Made by a program: the position numbers and the translations under genes | The notes under the pieces: model-generated | What the model was told of the DNA's origin: nothing | Database searches by the model: none | The model's input: only the letters and a program-made list of their open reading frames with translations | Part shown: positions 43,170 to 52,622 of the stretch, one piece after another | How the letters are laid out: every line of letters starts with the position of its first letter | How positions within the stretch are numbered: position 1 is the first letter of the stretch | Assembly: GCF_026191915.1 (NCBI RefSeq) | Contig: NZ_JAIMBY010000009.1 | Coordinates: 1-64,000 of the forward strand | Origin: Acidiphilium sp. PA | GTDB lineage: Bacteria; Pseudomonadota; Alphaproteobacteria; Acetobacterales; Acetobacteraceae | Direction of reading: 5' to 3' | Length of the DNA stretch: 64,000 nucleotides

Positions 43170-44810
43170 TCAGCCCGCGATCCCCAGTTCCGCCACCATG
43201 ATATCCCGCATGATGAATTTCTGGATCTTGCCGGTCACCGTCATCGGAAACCCCTCGACGATGCGGATATGGCGCGGGATCTTGTAATGCGCGATCTGCC
43301 CCTCGCAGAACGCCGCGATCTCCTCAGCCGTCACGCTCTCGCCCGCCGCCGGCTGAATCCACGCGCACGGCACCTCGCCGAACCGCGCATCCGGCACCGC
43401 GAACACCGAGGCCCCGGCCACTTTCGGATGACGGAACAAAAACTCCTCGACCTCGCGCGGATAAATATTCTCCCCACCCCGGATCACGATATCCTTGCTG
43501 CGCCCCACGATGGTGCAATACCCCTCGGCATCGATCACGCCGAGATCGCCGGTATGCATCCACCCTGCCGGATCAATCACCTCGCGCGTCTTCTCCGCCT
43601 GATCCCAGTACCCGAGCATTACCGAATACCCGCGCGTGCAAATCTCGCCCCGCTCACCCACCGGCACGATCCGCCCCTCTGGATCGATAATCTTGACCTC
43701 CAGATGCGGATGAATCCGCCCCACCGTCGCCACCCGCCGCTCTGCCGTATCATCCACCGCCGACTGAAAACTCACCGGCGATGTCTCGGTCATGCCATAG
43801 CAAATGGTAATCTCGGGCATATGCATCCGCTCCATCACCCGCCGCATCACCTCGATCGGGCAGGACGTCCCGGCCATAATGCCACCCCGCAGCGATGACA
43901 GGTCGAATTCGCCAAACGCAGGATGCTCCAACTCCGCAATGAACATGGTCGGCACACCATACAGATGCGTACACCGCTCCGCGCTCACCGCCGCCAGCGT
44001 CGCACGCGGATCGAACCCCTCACCGGGATAGATCATCGCCGCCCCATGCGTCACCGCCGCCAGATTACCCATCACCATGCCGAAACAATGATACAGCGGC
44101 ACCGGGATGCAGATCCGGTCCCCCGCCCGCAGCCCGATCCCCTCGCCCACGAAAAATCCGTTGTTCAATACATTATTGTGCGACAAGGTCGCTCCCTTCG
44201 GCGCGCCGGTCGTCCCCGAGGTGAACTGGATGTTGATCGCATCATCAAACTGCAAATCCAGTCGCAACCGCGCAAGCACTGCGCGCGCTGCCTCGGTCGC
44301 CGCGGCGGCCACATCGTCGAACCGCATCATCCCCGCCGGCGCCGGCCCATCGCCGATCACGATCCGCAAGCGCAGATGCGCAAGCCGTGCCGGCGGAATA
44401 CTCTCCAGCATCGCAACGTAATCGCTGCTCTTGAACTGCCGCGCCAGCACCAGCGCCTTGCACTGCACGGCATTCAAGGCGAATTCCAGCTCGGAAACCC
44501 GATACGCCGGATTGACCGTGACCAGGATCAACCCCGCCTTGGCCGAAGCGAACTGCAATACCGCCCAGGCGACATTGTTCGGCGAAAAAATCCCGATCCG
44601 GTCGCCCCGCTCAAGCCCCAATGCAATCAACCCGGCCGCGCACGCATCAACCTGCGCATTGAACGCCGCATAATCCAGTCGCACGCCCTCGGAACAAGCA
44701 ACCAACGCCTCCCGTGCCGGATGCGCCCGCGCCGCCGCCTCCAGCGCCGCCCCAATCGTCACGCCAAGCCGCGGCGTTGTGCTCAATCCCTGGACATAGC
44801 TGGGTGTCAT
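43170..44810 (-). CDS. AMP-dependent fatty-acyl-CoA synthetase family protein
   Basis: The protein has 546 residues from the ATG 44808-44810; the frame to 44900 adds a poor leader. ANL motifs: [77 protein letters not shown] and [39 protein letters not shown] is usual in medium/long-chain acyl ligases. It activates a fatty acid with ATP and CoA. It is convergent with the reductase gene (12-nt gap) and divergent from the sugar operon. Confidence 0.93.
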   Translation of the reverse strand: MTPSYVQGLSTTPRLGVTIGAALEAAARAHPAREALVACSEGVRLDYAAFNAQVDACAAGLIALGLERGDRIGIFSPNNVAWAVLQFASAKAGLILVTVNPAYRVSELEFALNAVQCKALVLARQFKSSDYVAMLESIPPARLAHLRLRIVIGDGPAPAGMMRFDDVAAAATEAARAVLARLRLDLQFDDAINIQFTSGTTGAPKGATLSHNNVLNNGFFVGEGIGLRAGDRICIPVPLYHCFGMVMGNLAAVTHGAAMIYPGEGFDPRATLAAVSAERCTHLYGVPTMFIAELEHPAFGEFDLSSLRGGIMAGTSCPIEVMRRVMERMHMPEITICYGMTETSPVSFQSAVDDTAERRVATVGRIHPHLEVKIIDPEGRIVPVGERGEICTRGYSVMLGYWDQAEKTREVIDPAGWMHTGDLGVIDAEGYCTIVGRSKDIVIRGGENIYPREVEEFLFRHPKVAGASVFAVPDARFGEVPCAWIQPAAGESVTAEEIAAFCEGQIAHYKIPRHIRIVEGFPMTVTGKIQKFIMRDIMVAELGIAG

Positions 44811-44924
44811 GACGTCACTCCGATTTTTGCTGGAGCCTAGACCACGGATCACCGCGTGGGAATGCCGACGGCGAGACAGCTCAGCATCACGATTCGCCAT
44901 TTACAACCGAGCCAAACGAACTTA

Positions 44925-44936
44925 TAAATCGATTAA
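44925..44936 (+). promoter_or_regulatory. candidate LacI-family operator before the sugar ABC operon
   Basis: TAAATCGATTAA is a near-perfect palindrome centred on CG, the form bound by LacI/RbsR-type regulators. It lies 71 nt before the start of the binding-protein gene, in the divergent gap with the acyl-CoA ligase. The operon itself codes for a LacI protein. Not tested against other sites. Confidence 0.45.
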
Positions 44937-45006
44937 CCCGACCGGGTTGCACGGTAAACACGTCCAATTCAATCAATCCGACAAACAATGTCATGCGGAG
45001 GAACCA

Positions 45007-46035
45007 ATGAATCGTCGCCACAATCGGCCATCCCCTGCCCGCGCGCTGAAATGCCTGCTCGCCGCCGCCACGGCCAGCACCATCGCTCTGTCCGCCGGTG
45101 TCCCGGCCCACGCCGCAGCGCCCAAGACCCGCGTCGCCATCATCGTCCGTGACTTCGGCAACCCGTACTGGCGCGCATTGCGCGACGGCGCCGTCGCCGA
45201 AGGCAAAAAACTCCATATCCCCGTCAGCGTGCAGGCCGGCGCCACCGAAACCGACTCGATCGGCGAAAACGCCAAAATCTCGACCATGGCGAACGAAAAC
45301 TTCACCTGCTTCGGGGTCGTTCCGGTGAATGCCACCAACATCATCACACCACTGATCCCGGTGTCGAACAAACACATCCCGATCATTAACCTCGACAGCG
45401 GCCTCGACCCCGCCGCCGTCAAAGCCGCCGGCCTCACCATCACCAGCTTCATCGGCTCCGACAACACCAACGCCGGCCAGATCGCGGGCGCCTACATGTT
45501 GAAAATGCTGCATGACAAAGGCAATGTCGCCATCCTGCAAGGCATCCCCGGCGAAGAAAACGGCATCAACCGCGATAATGCCTTCCGCAGCACAATCGCC
45601 GGCAAACTCACTGTCGTTCAGGCCGAAGCCGCCGACTACGAACGTAGCCGTGCCCTGACCGAAGCCGAAGCCATGCTGCGCGTCCACCCGAACCTCAACG
45701 GCATCTTCGCCGCCAACGACGAAATGGGCCTCGGCGCCGCGCAAGCCATCGCCAACGCCGGCAAATCCGCCACCATCAAAGTCGTCAGCATCGATGGCGT
45801 CAAAGAAGCCCTCGAATCGGTCAAATCCGGCAAACTGTCCGGCACCGTCTCGCAATACCCCTACGCCGAAGGCGAAATGGCCGTGCAGGCCTGCCACCAA
45901 CTCGCCATGGGCAAATCCATCCCCGCCCACGTCACCGCACCCATCAAACTGATCACCCCCGAAAACGCCGCGAAAGCCCTGAAATCCTTCCCCCGCCCCT
46001 TCTTCACCTTCACCGACCCGTTCGGCACACCCTGA
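45007..46035 (+). CDS. sugar ABC transporter, periplasmic binding protein
   Basis: The 342-residue protein has a signal peptide (AAATASTIALSAGVPAHAAA, cut near residue 36) and an RbsB-type body: TRVAIIVRDFGNPYWRALRD, IITPLIPVSNKHIPIINLDSG, NVAILQGIPGEENGINRDNAF and LNGIFAANDEMGLGAAQAI. Strong site GGAGGA before the ATG. It binds a sugar in the periplasm and feeds the permease. A ~195-bp palindromic repeat separates it from the permease gene. Confidence 0.93.
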   Translation: MNRRHNRPSPARALKCLLAAATASTIALSAGVPAHAAAPKTRVAIIVRDFGNPYWRALRDGAVAEGKKLHIPVSVQAGATETDSIGENAKISTMANENFTCFGVVPVNATNIITPLIPVSNKHIPIINLDSGLDPAAVKAAGLTITSFIGSDNTNAGQIAGAYMLKMLHDKGNVAILQGIPGEENGINRDNAFRSTIAGKLTVVQAEAADYERSRALTEAEAMLRVHPNLNGIFAANDEMGLGAAQAIANAGKSATIKVVSIDGVKEALESVKSGKLSGTVSQYPYAEGEMAVQACHQLAMGKSIPAHVTAPIKLITPENAAKALKSFPRPFFTFTDPFGTP

Positions 46036-46070
46036 GACCGATGCTCATGGGGATTGGCGTGTCGGCTGAG

Positions 46071-46266
46071 CAAGGCCAGGGGGCTCTGCCCCCTGGACCC
46101 CCGTTAAAGGCGGAGCCTTTAAAATCCACTAGTTTTAGGCAAGGGGAGGGCGCTACCTCGGTAGCTCCGTCGATCTGGCCTGGACAGCCGCCCCCTTGCC
46201 TAAAACTAACGGGTTCTAAGGGCTCCGCCCTTAGCGGGGTCGAGGGGCAGAGCCCCTCGCCTTCTT
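46071..46266 (+). repeat. large palindromic intergenic repeat, copy A
   Basis: A ~195-bp near-palindrome made of three nested parts. The outer arms are GGGGGCTCTGCCCCC on the left and GAGGGGCAGAGCCCCTC on the right. The middle hairpins are TTAAAGGCGGAGCCTTTAA on the left and CTAAGGGCTCCGCCCTTAG on the right. The inner arms are TAGTTTTAGGCAAGGGG (46130 on) and CCCTTGCCTAAAACTA (to 46208), which pair over a ~45-nt centre. It lies inside the sugar operon, between the binding-protein and permease genes. Confidence 0.85.
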
Positions 46267-46306
46267 CGTCCCACAAGCCAACCCCCACAACCATAGGTCT
46301 AAGCGT

Positions 46307-47254
46307 ATGACCAACCGGGTGGGGGTGATGCTGCGGGACCCGGGGTTTTGGGGGGACAATGCGGCGTTGATCGGGTTGGTGGTGATTGGTGCCGTGTTTT
46401 CGGTATTGACGCCATTTTTCCTGACCTGGGCGAACATCAGTGACTTGCTGGTATCGGCGTCAATTTTGCTGGTGTTGGCCACGGCGCAGCAGTTTTCGAT
46501 TGTCACAGGCGGCATCGATCTGTCGATTGCGGCTAACCTGCCTTGGGCGGCGGTGGTATTCGGGCTGGCCTACAATGGCGGGGTGGGCATGCCGGTTTCG
46601 ATCATCGCGGCGATCCTGGCGGGTACGCTGGTCGGTGTGGTGAACGGTCTGGTGATCGCGAAGCTGAAGGTGAACGATTTCATCGCAACGCTGGGCATGC
46701 TGGGCGTGATGAACGGTGTCGCGCTGATCGTCAGTGGCGGGCAGTCCTTTGCGGTGAACAGTCATTTCCTGCAGAGTCTCGCTCTGGGTTCGATCGGCCC
46801 GATCCGGTATTTCTACCTGATTGCGATTTTGATCGCGGTGGGCGCGCATCTGTTGTTCACCCACACCGCGTTCGGCACGCATGTGCTGGCGACCGGCGGC
46901 AACCGTGATGCCGCCCGCAACATGGGCATTCCGACCGACCGGATGAAAATCGCGGTCTATGTGATCGATGGTGCGCTGGTCGGCTTGGCGGCCATTTTGC
47001 TGGTTGCGCGCACCGGTGGGTCCGACCCGTCCTTGCAGACCTCGCAATTGCTGACCTCGATCGCCTCGGTCGTGCTCGGCGGCAGTTCGCTGTTCGGCGG
47101 CAGGGCGGCGGTGCTCGGCACGGTGGCCGGCGCGCTGGTGCTGACCACGCTGTTGAACGGGTTCACGCTGCTGCAGGTGTCGGAATATTATCAGCCGATG
47201 GCGGTCGGCATCGTCGTCATCGCCGCCGCGGTTCTGAGCCGGTTGCAGAAATAA
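46307..47254 (+). CDS. sugar ABC transporter permease (RbsC-like)
   Basis: The 315-residue protein has about 8-10 membrane segments and the family wording ATAQQFSIVTGGIDLSIAANL, GVVNGLVIAKLKVNDFIATLGMLGVMNGVALIVSGG and FGTHVLATGGNRDAARNMGIPTDRMKIAVYVI. Codon choice has more G/T at third positions than its neighbours, hinting at a different history. The TAATG junction couples it to the ATPase gene. It forms the inner-membrane channel. Confidence 0.93.
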   Translation: MTNRVGVMLRDPGFWGDNAALIGLVVIGAVFSVLTPFFLTWANISDLLVSASILLVLATAQQFSIVTGGIDLSIAANLPWAAVVFGLAYNGGVGMPVSIIAAILAGTLVGVVNGLVIAKLKVNDFIATLGMLGVMNGVALIVSGGQSFAVNSHFLQSLALGSIGPIRYFYLIAILIAVGAHLLFTHTAFGTHVLATGGNRDAARNMGIPTDRMKIAVYVIDGALVGLAAILLVARTGGSDPSLQTSQLLTSIASVVLGGSSLFGGRAAVLGTVAGALVLTTLLNGFTLLQVSEYYQPMAVGIVVIAAAVLSRLQK

Positions 47255-47994
47255 TGACCCCCATTCTCGAAATCCACGATCTGAAAAAATCCTTCGGCGC
47301 GGTCGAAGCATTGCGCGGCGCCGAACTGATCTGCCCGGCCGGCGAGGTCACCGCCCTGGTGGGTGACAACGGCGCCGGCAAATCCACACTGATCCGCTGC
47401 ATCACCGGCGTGCACCCGCCCGATGCCGGCACGATCGCCTTCAAGGGCGCGCCGACCCATTTCACCTCCCCGACCGAGGCCCGTGCGGTCGGAATCGAAA
47501 CGGTGTATCAGGATCTCGCTTTGGTCGAAGATCTCACAGTGTGGCAGAACATGTATCTCAACCGCGAGCTCAAGCGCGGCATCGGCCCGTTCCGCTGGCT
47601 CGACCGGCGCCGCATGATCGCTGAAACCCATGCCAAGCTCAGCCGCCTCCTGGTCAACATGCCGCCGGTGCGCGCCAAGGTGCGTCGCCTGTCGGGCGGT
47701 CAGCGTCAATCCATCTCCATCGGCCGCGCGGCAAGCTGGGGCTCGGCTCTGGTCATCATGGATGAGCCCACCGCTGCACTCGGCCTGCGCGAGCGCGGCG
47801 CGGTCGAAACCCTGATCGGCAATCTGCGCGGCGAGGGCATCGCGCAACTGGTCATCAGTCACGATCTCGAGCAGGTCATGCGCATCTCCGACAGTGTCTG
47901 GGTCATGCGCGCCGGCCGCACCATCGCGCATTGGCGCACGCAGGAGGTCGACCGCACCCGCATCGTCGCCGCCATCGCCGGCGGCCAGGTCTGA
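47254..47994 (+). CDS. sugar ABC transporter ATP-binding protein (single domain)
   Basis: The 246-residue protein has Walker A GDNGAGKST (37-45), signature LSGGQRQSISIGRA and Walker B LVIMDEPTAALG, with the switch His in VISHDLEQV. RbsA-type partners usually have two fused ATPase halves (~500 residues). This one has a single half, so it must act as a homodimer, as in the FrcA-type fructose system. It overlaps the permease by 1 nt. Confidence 0.93.
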   Translation: MTPILEIHDLKKSFGAVEALRGAELICPAGEVTALVGDNGAGKSTLIRCITGVHPPDAGTIAFKGAPTHFTSPTEARAVGIETVYQDLALVEDLTVWQNMYLNRELKRGIGPFRWLDRRRMIAETHAKLSRLLVNMPPVRAKVRRLSGGQRQSISIGRAASWGSALVIMDEPTAALGLRERGAVETLIGNLRGEGIAQLVISHDLEQVMRISDSVWVMRAGRTIAHWRTQEVDRTRIVAAIAGGQV

Positions 47995-48001
47995 TCGGCC
48001 G

Positions 48002-48976
48002 GTGAAGCGCGCCCGCGGTCCAACCCTGCGCGATGTCGCAAACAGTGCCGGCGTCTCTACCGCCACGGTGTCGTTCGTCCTGAACAACACCAAACCGGTC
48101 GCCCCGGAAACCCGCGCCCGGGTCGAGGTCGCGCTGGCCGCGCTCGACTACCGGATCAGCCCGTCCGCGCGCGCCCTGCGCACCGGCCGGCACCATGCAA
48201 TCGGGCTGCTCCTGCCCGACCTCGCGAACCCGTTCTTCCCCGCCCTCGCCCAAGCCGTCACCGATGCCGCATGGGCGCGCAATCACGCCCTCATCCTGGC
48301 CAGCAGCGGCAGGGATCCGGCAACCGAGGCCGAAGCCCTGGCCGCCCTGGCCGAACGCGCCGACGGCATCATCTGGATTCCCAACACCGATGCCCCGCAT
48401 CCCCTGCCCACCGGCCCCACCGTGATTCTCGATCGTCCCAGCCCGGCCCTCGCCGCGTTCGACAGTATCAGCGCCGACCACCGTGCCGGCGGCGCTTTGG
48501 TCGCCGCCGCGTTTCGCGCCCAGGGCCGGCACCGCATCGGCCTGCTCGCCGGACCCGCCGCCTCGCCGAGCGCAGCCTCGCGTATCGAAGGCTTCCTTGC
48601 CAACGCCGCCGGTCTCTCCCTCATCTGGCACCACGAACTGCCCTTCACCTTCGCCTTGCCAGAAGCCGCCACCGCCTGGCTTGCCGACCCGCGGCTTGAT
48701 GGCGTGTTCGCTGCCAGCGATGTCGTGGCGATCGGCGCCCTGCGCATTCTGCGCAGCCTCGGCCGCATCGTGCCGCATGATGTCGCGGTGATCGGTTTCG
48801 ACGATATTCCTTGGGCCGCGCTCACCGAACCCCCGCTCACCACCATTCGCCAACCCGTCACCGCCCTCGGCGCACAAGCCGTCGCCACCCTGTTCGACCG
48901 CATCGCCCACCCCGACCGCGCCGCGACCCAGCACCGCCTGCCGGTCTCCCTGATCGAACGCCAATCCACGCCATGA
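48002..48976 (+). CDS. LacI-family transcription regulator
   Basis: The protein has 324 residues from the GTG 48002-48004, 7 nt after the ATPase stop; the frame from 47894 lies inside that gene. The helix-turn-helix is TLRDVANSAGVSTATVSFVL, then the hinge with SPSARALRTGR and a sugar-binding core (IGLLLPDLANPFFPALAQAV; VAVIGFDDIPWAALTEPPLTTIRQP). It probably represses this operon until the sugar is present. It overlaps the kinase gene by ATGA. Confidence 0.92.
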   Translation: MKRARGPTLRDVANSAGVSTATVSFVLNNTKPVAPETRARVEVALAALDYRISPSARALRTGRHHAIGLLLPDLANPFFPALAQAVTDAAWARNHALILASSGRDPATEAEALAALAERADGIIWIPNTDAPHPLPTGPTVILDRPSPALAAFDSISADHRAGGALVAAAFRAQGRHRIGLLAGPAASPSAASRIEGFLANAAGLSLIWHHELPFTFALPEAATAWLADPRLDGVFAASDVVAIGALRILRSLGRIVPHDVAVIGFDDIPWAALTEPPLTTIRQPVTALGAQAVATLFDRIAHPDRAATQHRLPVSLIERQSTP

Positions 48977-49869
48977 TCGTCCTCGGCAGCGCGAACATGG
49001 ATATCGTGGCCCGCGCCGAGCATGCTCCTGCCGCCGGCGAAACCGTGCTCGGCCGCGACTACGCGCTCTACCCGGGCGGGAAAGGGGCCAACCAGGCCGT
49101 CGCCGCCCGCCGCGCCGGTGCCGCGATCACCTTCATCGGCAGCCTCGGCCAGGATGCCTACGGCGAAGCCCTGCTACACGCCCTCACCGCGGAAGCGATC
49201 GACTGTGGCGCCACCATCCGAACCGCCACTCCCACCGGCATCGCCATCATCACCGTCGAAGCCGGCGGCGAAAATCGCATCATTGTCATCCCCGGCGCCA
49301 ACCACGACCTCACAGCCGACCGCCTGCCGCCGACCATGCCGCCCGCCACCATTCTGCTGACCCAGCTGGAAATCCCCATCCCCACCGTCCTCGCCGCCGC
49401 TGCCCGCGTCCGCGCCACCGGCGGCACCACCATCCTCAACGCCTCCCCGATCGCCGGGATCGACGCCGCCACATCCACCCGCCTGTGTGCCGCCGCCGAC
49501 ATCCTGCTCGTCAACGAAACCGAAGCCGCCGCCCTGCTCGGCCTGCCACGTCTGAATGACACCGCCGGTGCCGCCGCCCGCCTCGCCACCGGCCGCCGCG
49601 CCGCCGTCATCACCCTCGGCGCCGATGGCGTCGCCTGGGCCAGCGAACAAGGCACCTTCGCCCTGAAACGCCACGACGTTCCCGTAGTGGACACCACCGG
49701 CTGCGGCGATGCCTTCGCCGGCGGCTTCGCCGGTGCGCTCGAACGCGGCGCCACCCTCGCCGATGCCGTCGCCTTCGGCAACGCCGCCGGCGCCCTTGCC
49801 GCCACCAAACCGGGCGCGCAACCGGCCATGCCCACTCACGCCGAAATCAACGCATTGCTCAGCACCTAA
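48973..49869 (+). CDS. ribokinase-like sugar kinase
   Basis: The 298-residue protein has both PfkB signatures: YPGGKGANQAVAARRAGA near residue 36 and DTTGCGDAFAGGFAGAL with the catalytic Asp. GSANMDIVARAEHAPAAGET is close to RbsK. It phosphorylates the sugar brought in by the transporter. Ribose is the best guess from the RbsD-like partner; another pentose or deoxyhexose is possible. Confidence 0.9.
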   Translation: MIVLGSANMDIVARAEHAPAAGETVLGRDYALYPGGKGANQAVAARRAGAAITFIGSLGQDAYGEALLHALTAEAIDCGATIRTATPTGIAIITVEAGGENRIIVIPGANHDLTADRLPPTMPPATILLTQLEIPIPTVLAAAARVRATGGTTILNASPIAGIDAATSTRLCAAADILLVNETEAAALLGLPRLNDTAGAAARLATGRRAAVITLGADGVAWASEQGTFALKRHDVPVVDTTGCGDAFAGGFAGALERGATLADAVAFGNAAGALAATKPGAQPAMPTHAEINALLST

Positions 49870-49879
49870 GGACATCACC

Positions 49880-50314
49880 ATGCTCCGCGGCCTCGATCCC
49901 CTGCTCACCGCCGATCTGCTCCATGCCCTGCGCGCCATGGGTCACGGCGACACCATCACGATCGTCGATGCCAATTTTCCCGCCGCCGCCTGCGCCAAAC
50001 GCCTGATCACCGCCCAGGGCAGCGATGCCAGCGCCATGCTCCGCGCAGTCCTCAGCGTGCTGCCGATCGATGATTTCATCCCCCACCCGCTGCTCACCAT
50101 GCAGGTCGTCGGCGAGCCCGCAACCATCCCCCCCGCCGTCGCCGAACTCCGCGCCATCGCAACCGAAGCCGGCGCCGCACACGCCCAAATGGCCACCACG
50201 GACCGGCACGATTTCTACCGCATCGCCCGCGAAAGCTTCGCCATCGTCGCCACTGGCGACCGCCGCCTTTACGCCAACATCGCCGTTACCAAAGGCGTCA
50301 TCCGGCTCGCCTGA
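49880..50314 (+). CDS. RbsD/FucU family sugar mutarotase
   Basis: The 144-residue protein has MLRGLDPLLTADLLHALRAM then GHGDTITIVDANFPA, the RbsD/FucU opening. DFYRIARESFAIVATGDRRLYANI near the end is closer to FucU than to RbsD. It interconverts sugar anomers so that the kinase gets its form. It is the last gene of the operon, 10 nt after the kinase. Confidence 0.92.
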   Translation: MLRGLDPLLTADLLHALRAMGHGDTITIVDANFPAAACAKRLITAQGSDASAMLRAVLSVLPIDDFIPHPLLTMQVVGEPATIPPAVAELRAIATEAGAAHAQMATTDRHDFYRIARESFAIVATGDRRLYANIAVTKGVIRLA

Positions 50315-50431
50315 GCAAAACACATGAGCAAAAATCAACATTCATTGCAGTCATGATGCCCTGACGCCACATCAACCCGTCAGGGCCGAGCCGGCTCAAG
50401 GGGAATTCTTGATGACACGGGCGCCGAAATC

Positions 50432-52513
50432 ATGACCCGACGCGGCAGAACCGCTCTCGTCGCCACCGCAATTCCGGTCGCGGCAATCGTCCTGCTCGCC
50501 ATTTTCTGGAACTGGGACTGGTTCATCCCGATCGTCGACTCCCAGGCCTCGACCAGCCTTGGCCACAAAGTCACCATCAAACATCTGCACGTTGCGCTCG
50601 GCCGCGTCACCACCATACAAGCTGACCAGGTCGTCGTCGCCAATCCCCAGGGCTTCCCCGCCCACGCGCCGCTCGCCGCCATCAGACGCCTCACCGTCAG
50701 CATCAATATCATCGACTACATCTTCCACGGCCGCACGGTTATCCCGGCGATCAACCTCGACCACCCGGTGATCGATGCCGTCGCGACGCCGCAAAAATCC
50801 ACCAACTACAGCATGCCCGCGACCAAACCGGCCGCCAAACCCAGCCCCTCGCCCGAAATCGGCACACTCTCGATCGAAGCCGGCAAAGTCCACTTCGTCG
50901 ATCCCGCCCTGAAAGCCGATGTCCACCTCGCCGTGAAAACCGAGCCCGCCACCGGCGTCGTCGCCCGATCAGGCCAGACCCAGCAACTCGCCGCCACGGC
51001 CCATGGTACCTACAACCAGCAACCGATCACCGGCACCCTCACCGCCGGCACGCTCCTGACCCTACGCAGCACCACCCAACCCTTCCCGATCGACCTCACA
51101 CTTGCCAACGGCGCCACCCACGTTGCGCTGATCGGCACCGTCGCGAACCCGCTGCACTTCGCCGGCGCCAACCTCCACCTCACCCTCGCCGGCACCAACA
51201 TGGCGGATCTCTACGCCCTCACCGGCATCCCCATCCCCGCCACGCCGCAATATCGCATCACCGGCAACCTCGCCTATCACCCCGGCGACATCGACTTCAC
51301 CGATTTCCACGGCATCGTCGGCGACAGCGACCTCGAGGGCAGCATCCACGAAAACCCCGGCGCCGTAGTCGACCACGGCACAGCCAAACCCGTCGTGCGC
51401 ATGAATCTGACCTCCAAACGTGTTGATCTCAACGACCTCGGCGGCTTCATCGGCACCAAACCCGGCGGTGTCCACGAAGCCGGCATCAGCCCCGCACAAC
51501 GCGCCGCCATCGCCAAATCCCAGGCCGAGCACAGCAACCTGCTGCCCGACAAACCCTTCAACCTGCCTAAACTCAAAGCCGCCAATATCTATCTGACCTA
51601 TAAAGCAGCCAGCATCGTCGGCAGATCGATGCCGCTCGACCGTCTCGCGGTCAATCTCAGCATCGTCAACGGCGCCATTTCCCTCCACCCGGTAAGCTTC
51701 GGCGTCGGCACCGGCCAGATTGCGGGCAACATTCGCCTCACGCCACAGTCCGGCAAACAAATTCATGCGGTCGCCAATGTCGATTTCGACAACGTCAACA
51801 TCGCCACCCTGATGGCCGCTACCCACGTCTTCAAAGGCGGCGGCCTGCTGCAAGGCAAAGCCAGGCTCGATGCAACCGGCAATTCCATCGCAAGCTGGGC
51901 CGGTAACGGCAACGGTGGCCTCGCCCTCTACATGACCGGCGGCAACCTCAGCGCCCTGCTCGTCTCACTCTCCGGCCTTGAATTCGGCAACGCCCTGATC
52001 GCCGCCCTCGGCCTGCCCCACCAAACCGATGTGCGCTGCTTCGTCGGCGACTTCGCCCTGACCCACGGCCTGCTCAGCACCCGCACCATGCTGCTCGATA
52101 CCGGCACCGCGATCGTGCGCGGCGGCGGTAGCGTCAACCTCAAAACCGAAACGCTCGACTATCACATCCAGTCCAAACCCAAACACTTCAGCATCGGCTC
52201 ACTCCCTTCGCCGATCAACATCACCGGCACCATGAAAAAACCCAGCATCGGCCCCGCCAAGGGCCCCATCGCCCTCCGCGGCGGCGCCGCCGTCGCCCTC
52301 GGCATCGTCGCCGCCCCGCTCGCACTCATCCCCACCATCCAGTTCGGCACCAAAGACCCCCACGTCTGCGAAGCCCTGGTCTCCTCCGCCGAAGCCCAGG
52401 TCCGCACCAACCAGCCCGGCAAACCCAGCCACCCCACCCCACCCCAAACTCGCCCCAACCCCACCACATCCCAACTCAACCGCCAGGAACTCACCAAAAC
52501 CCACCACCCCTGA
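50432..52513 (+). CDS. AsmA family protein
   Basis: The 693-residue protein has one N-terminal membrane helix (ALVATAIPVAAIVLLAIFW) and a long periplasmic beta-rich body. Typical wording is FIPIVDSQASTSLGHKVTIKHLHVALGRV and, in the AsmA C-terminal region, FDNVNIATLMAATHVFKGGGLLQGKARLDATG and LSGLEFGNALIAALGLP. The last ~60 residues are Pro/Thr/His-rich and disordered. Known: AsmA-like proteins bridge the inner and outer membranes and move phospholipids. It stands alone. Confidence 0.9.
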   Translation: MTRRGRTALVATAIPVAAIVLLAIFWNWDWFIPIVDSQASTSLGHKVTIKHLHVALGRVTTIQADQVVVANPQGFPAHAPLAAIRRLTVSINIIDYIFHGRTVIPAINLDHPVIDAVATPQKSTNYSMPATKPAAKPSPSPEIGTLSIEAGKVHFVDPALKADVHLAVKTEPATGVVARSGQTQQLAATAHGTYNQQPITGTLTAGTLLTLRSTTQPFPIDLTLANGATHVALIGTVANPLHFAGANLHLTLAGTNMADLYALTGIPIPATPQYRITGNLAYHPGDIDFTDFHGIVGDSDLEGSIHENPGAVVDHGTAKPVVRMNLTSKRVDLNDLGGFIGTKPGGVHEAGISPAQRAAIAKSQAEHSNLLPDKPFNLPKLKAANIYLTYKAASIVGRSMPLDRLAVNLSIVNGAISLHPVSFGVGTGQIAGNIRLTPQSGKQIHAVANVDFDNVNIATLMAATHVFKGGGLLQGKARLDATGNSIASWAGNGNGGLALYMTGGNLSALLVSLSGLEFGNALIAALGLPHQTDVRCFVGDFALTHGLLSTRTMLLDTGTAIVRGGGSVNLKTETLDYHIQSKPKHFSIGSLPSPINITGTMKKPSIGPAKGPIALRGGAAVALGIVAAPLALIPTIQFGTKDPHVCEALVSSAEAQVRTNQPGKPSHPTPPQTRPNPTTSQLNRQELTKTHHP

Positions 52514-52575
52514 CCGCACAACACCAACCCCTCGGTCTATGTGTGCGCTGGAGGACGCGGGTGGAGAAAAGCAAG

Positions 52576-52602
52576 ATCAGAGGGCAGAGCCCCTTGCCTT
52601 CC
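52576..52602 (+). repeat. single-arm remnant of the large palindromic repeat
   Basis: GAGGGCAGAGCCCCTTGCCTT matches the right outer arm of the copies at 46.1 and 62.6 kb. The rest of the palindrome is missing. Confidence 0.55.
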
Positions 52603-52622
52603 TCCCACCCAAATCCCCCACC

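Noticed and set aside
46041..46310. Short frames inside the palindromic repeats (also near 56759 and 62470)
   Set aside because: They follow the repeat arms and change with orientation; similar peptides appear only because the repeat is copied.
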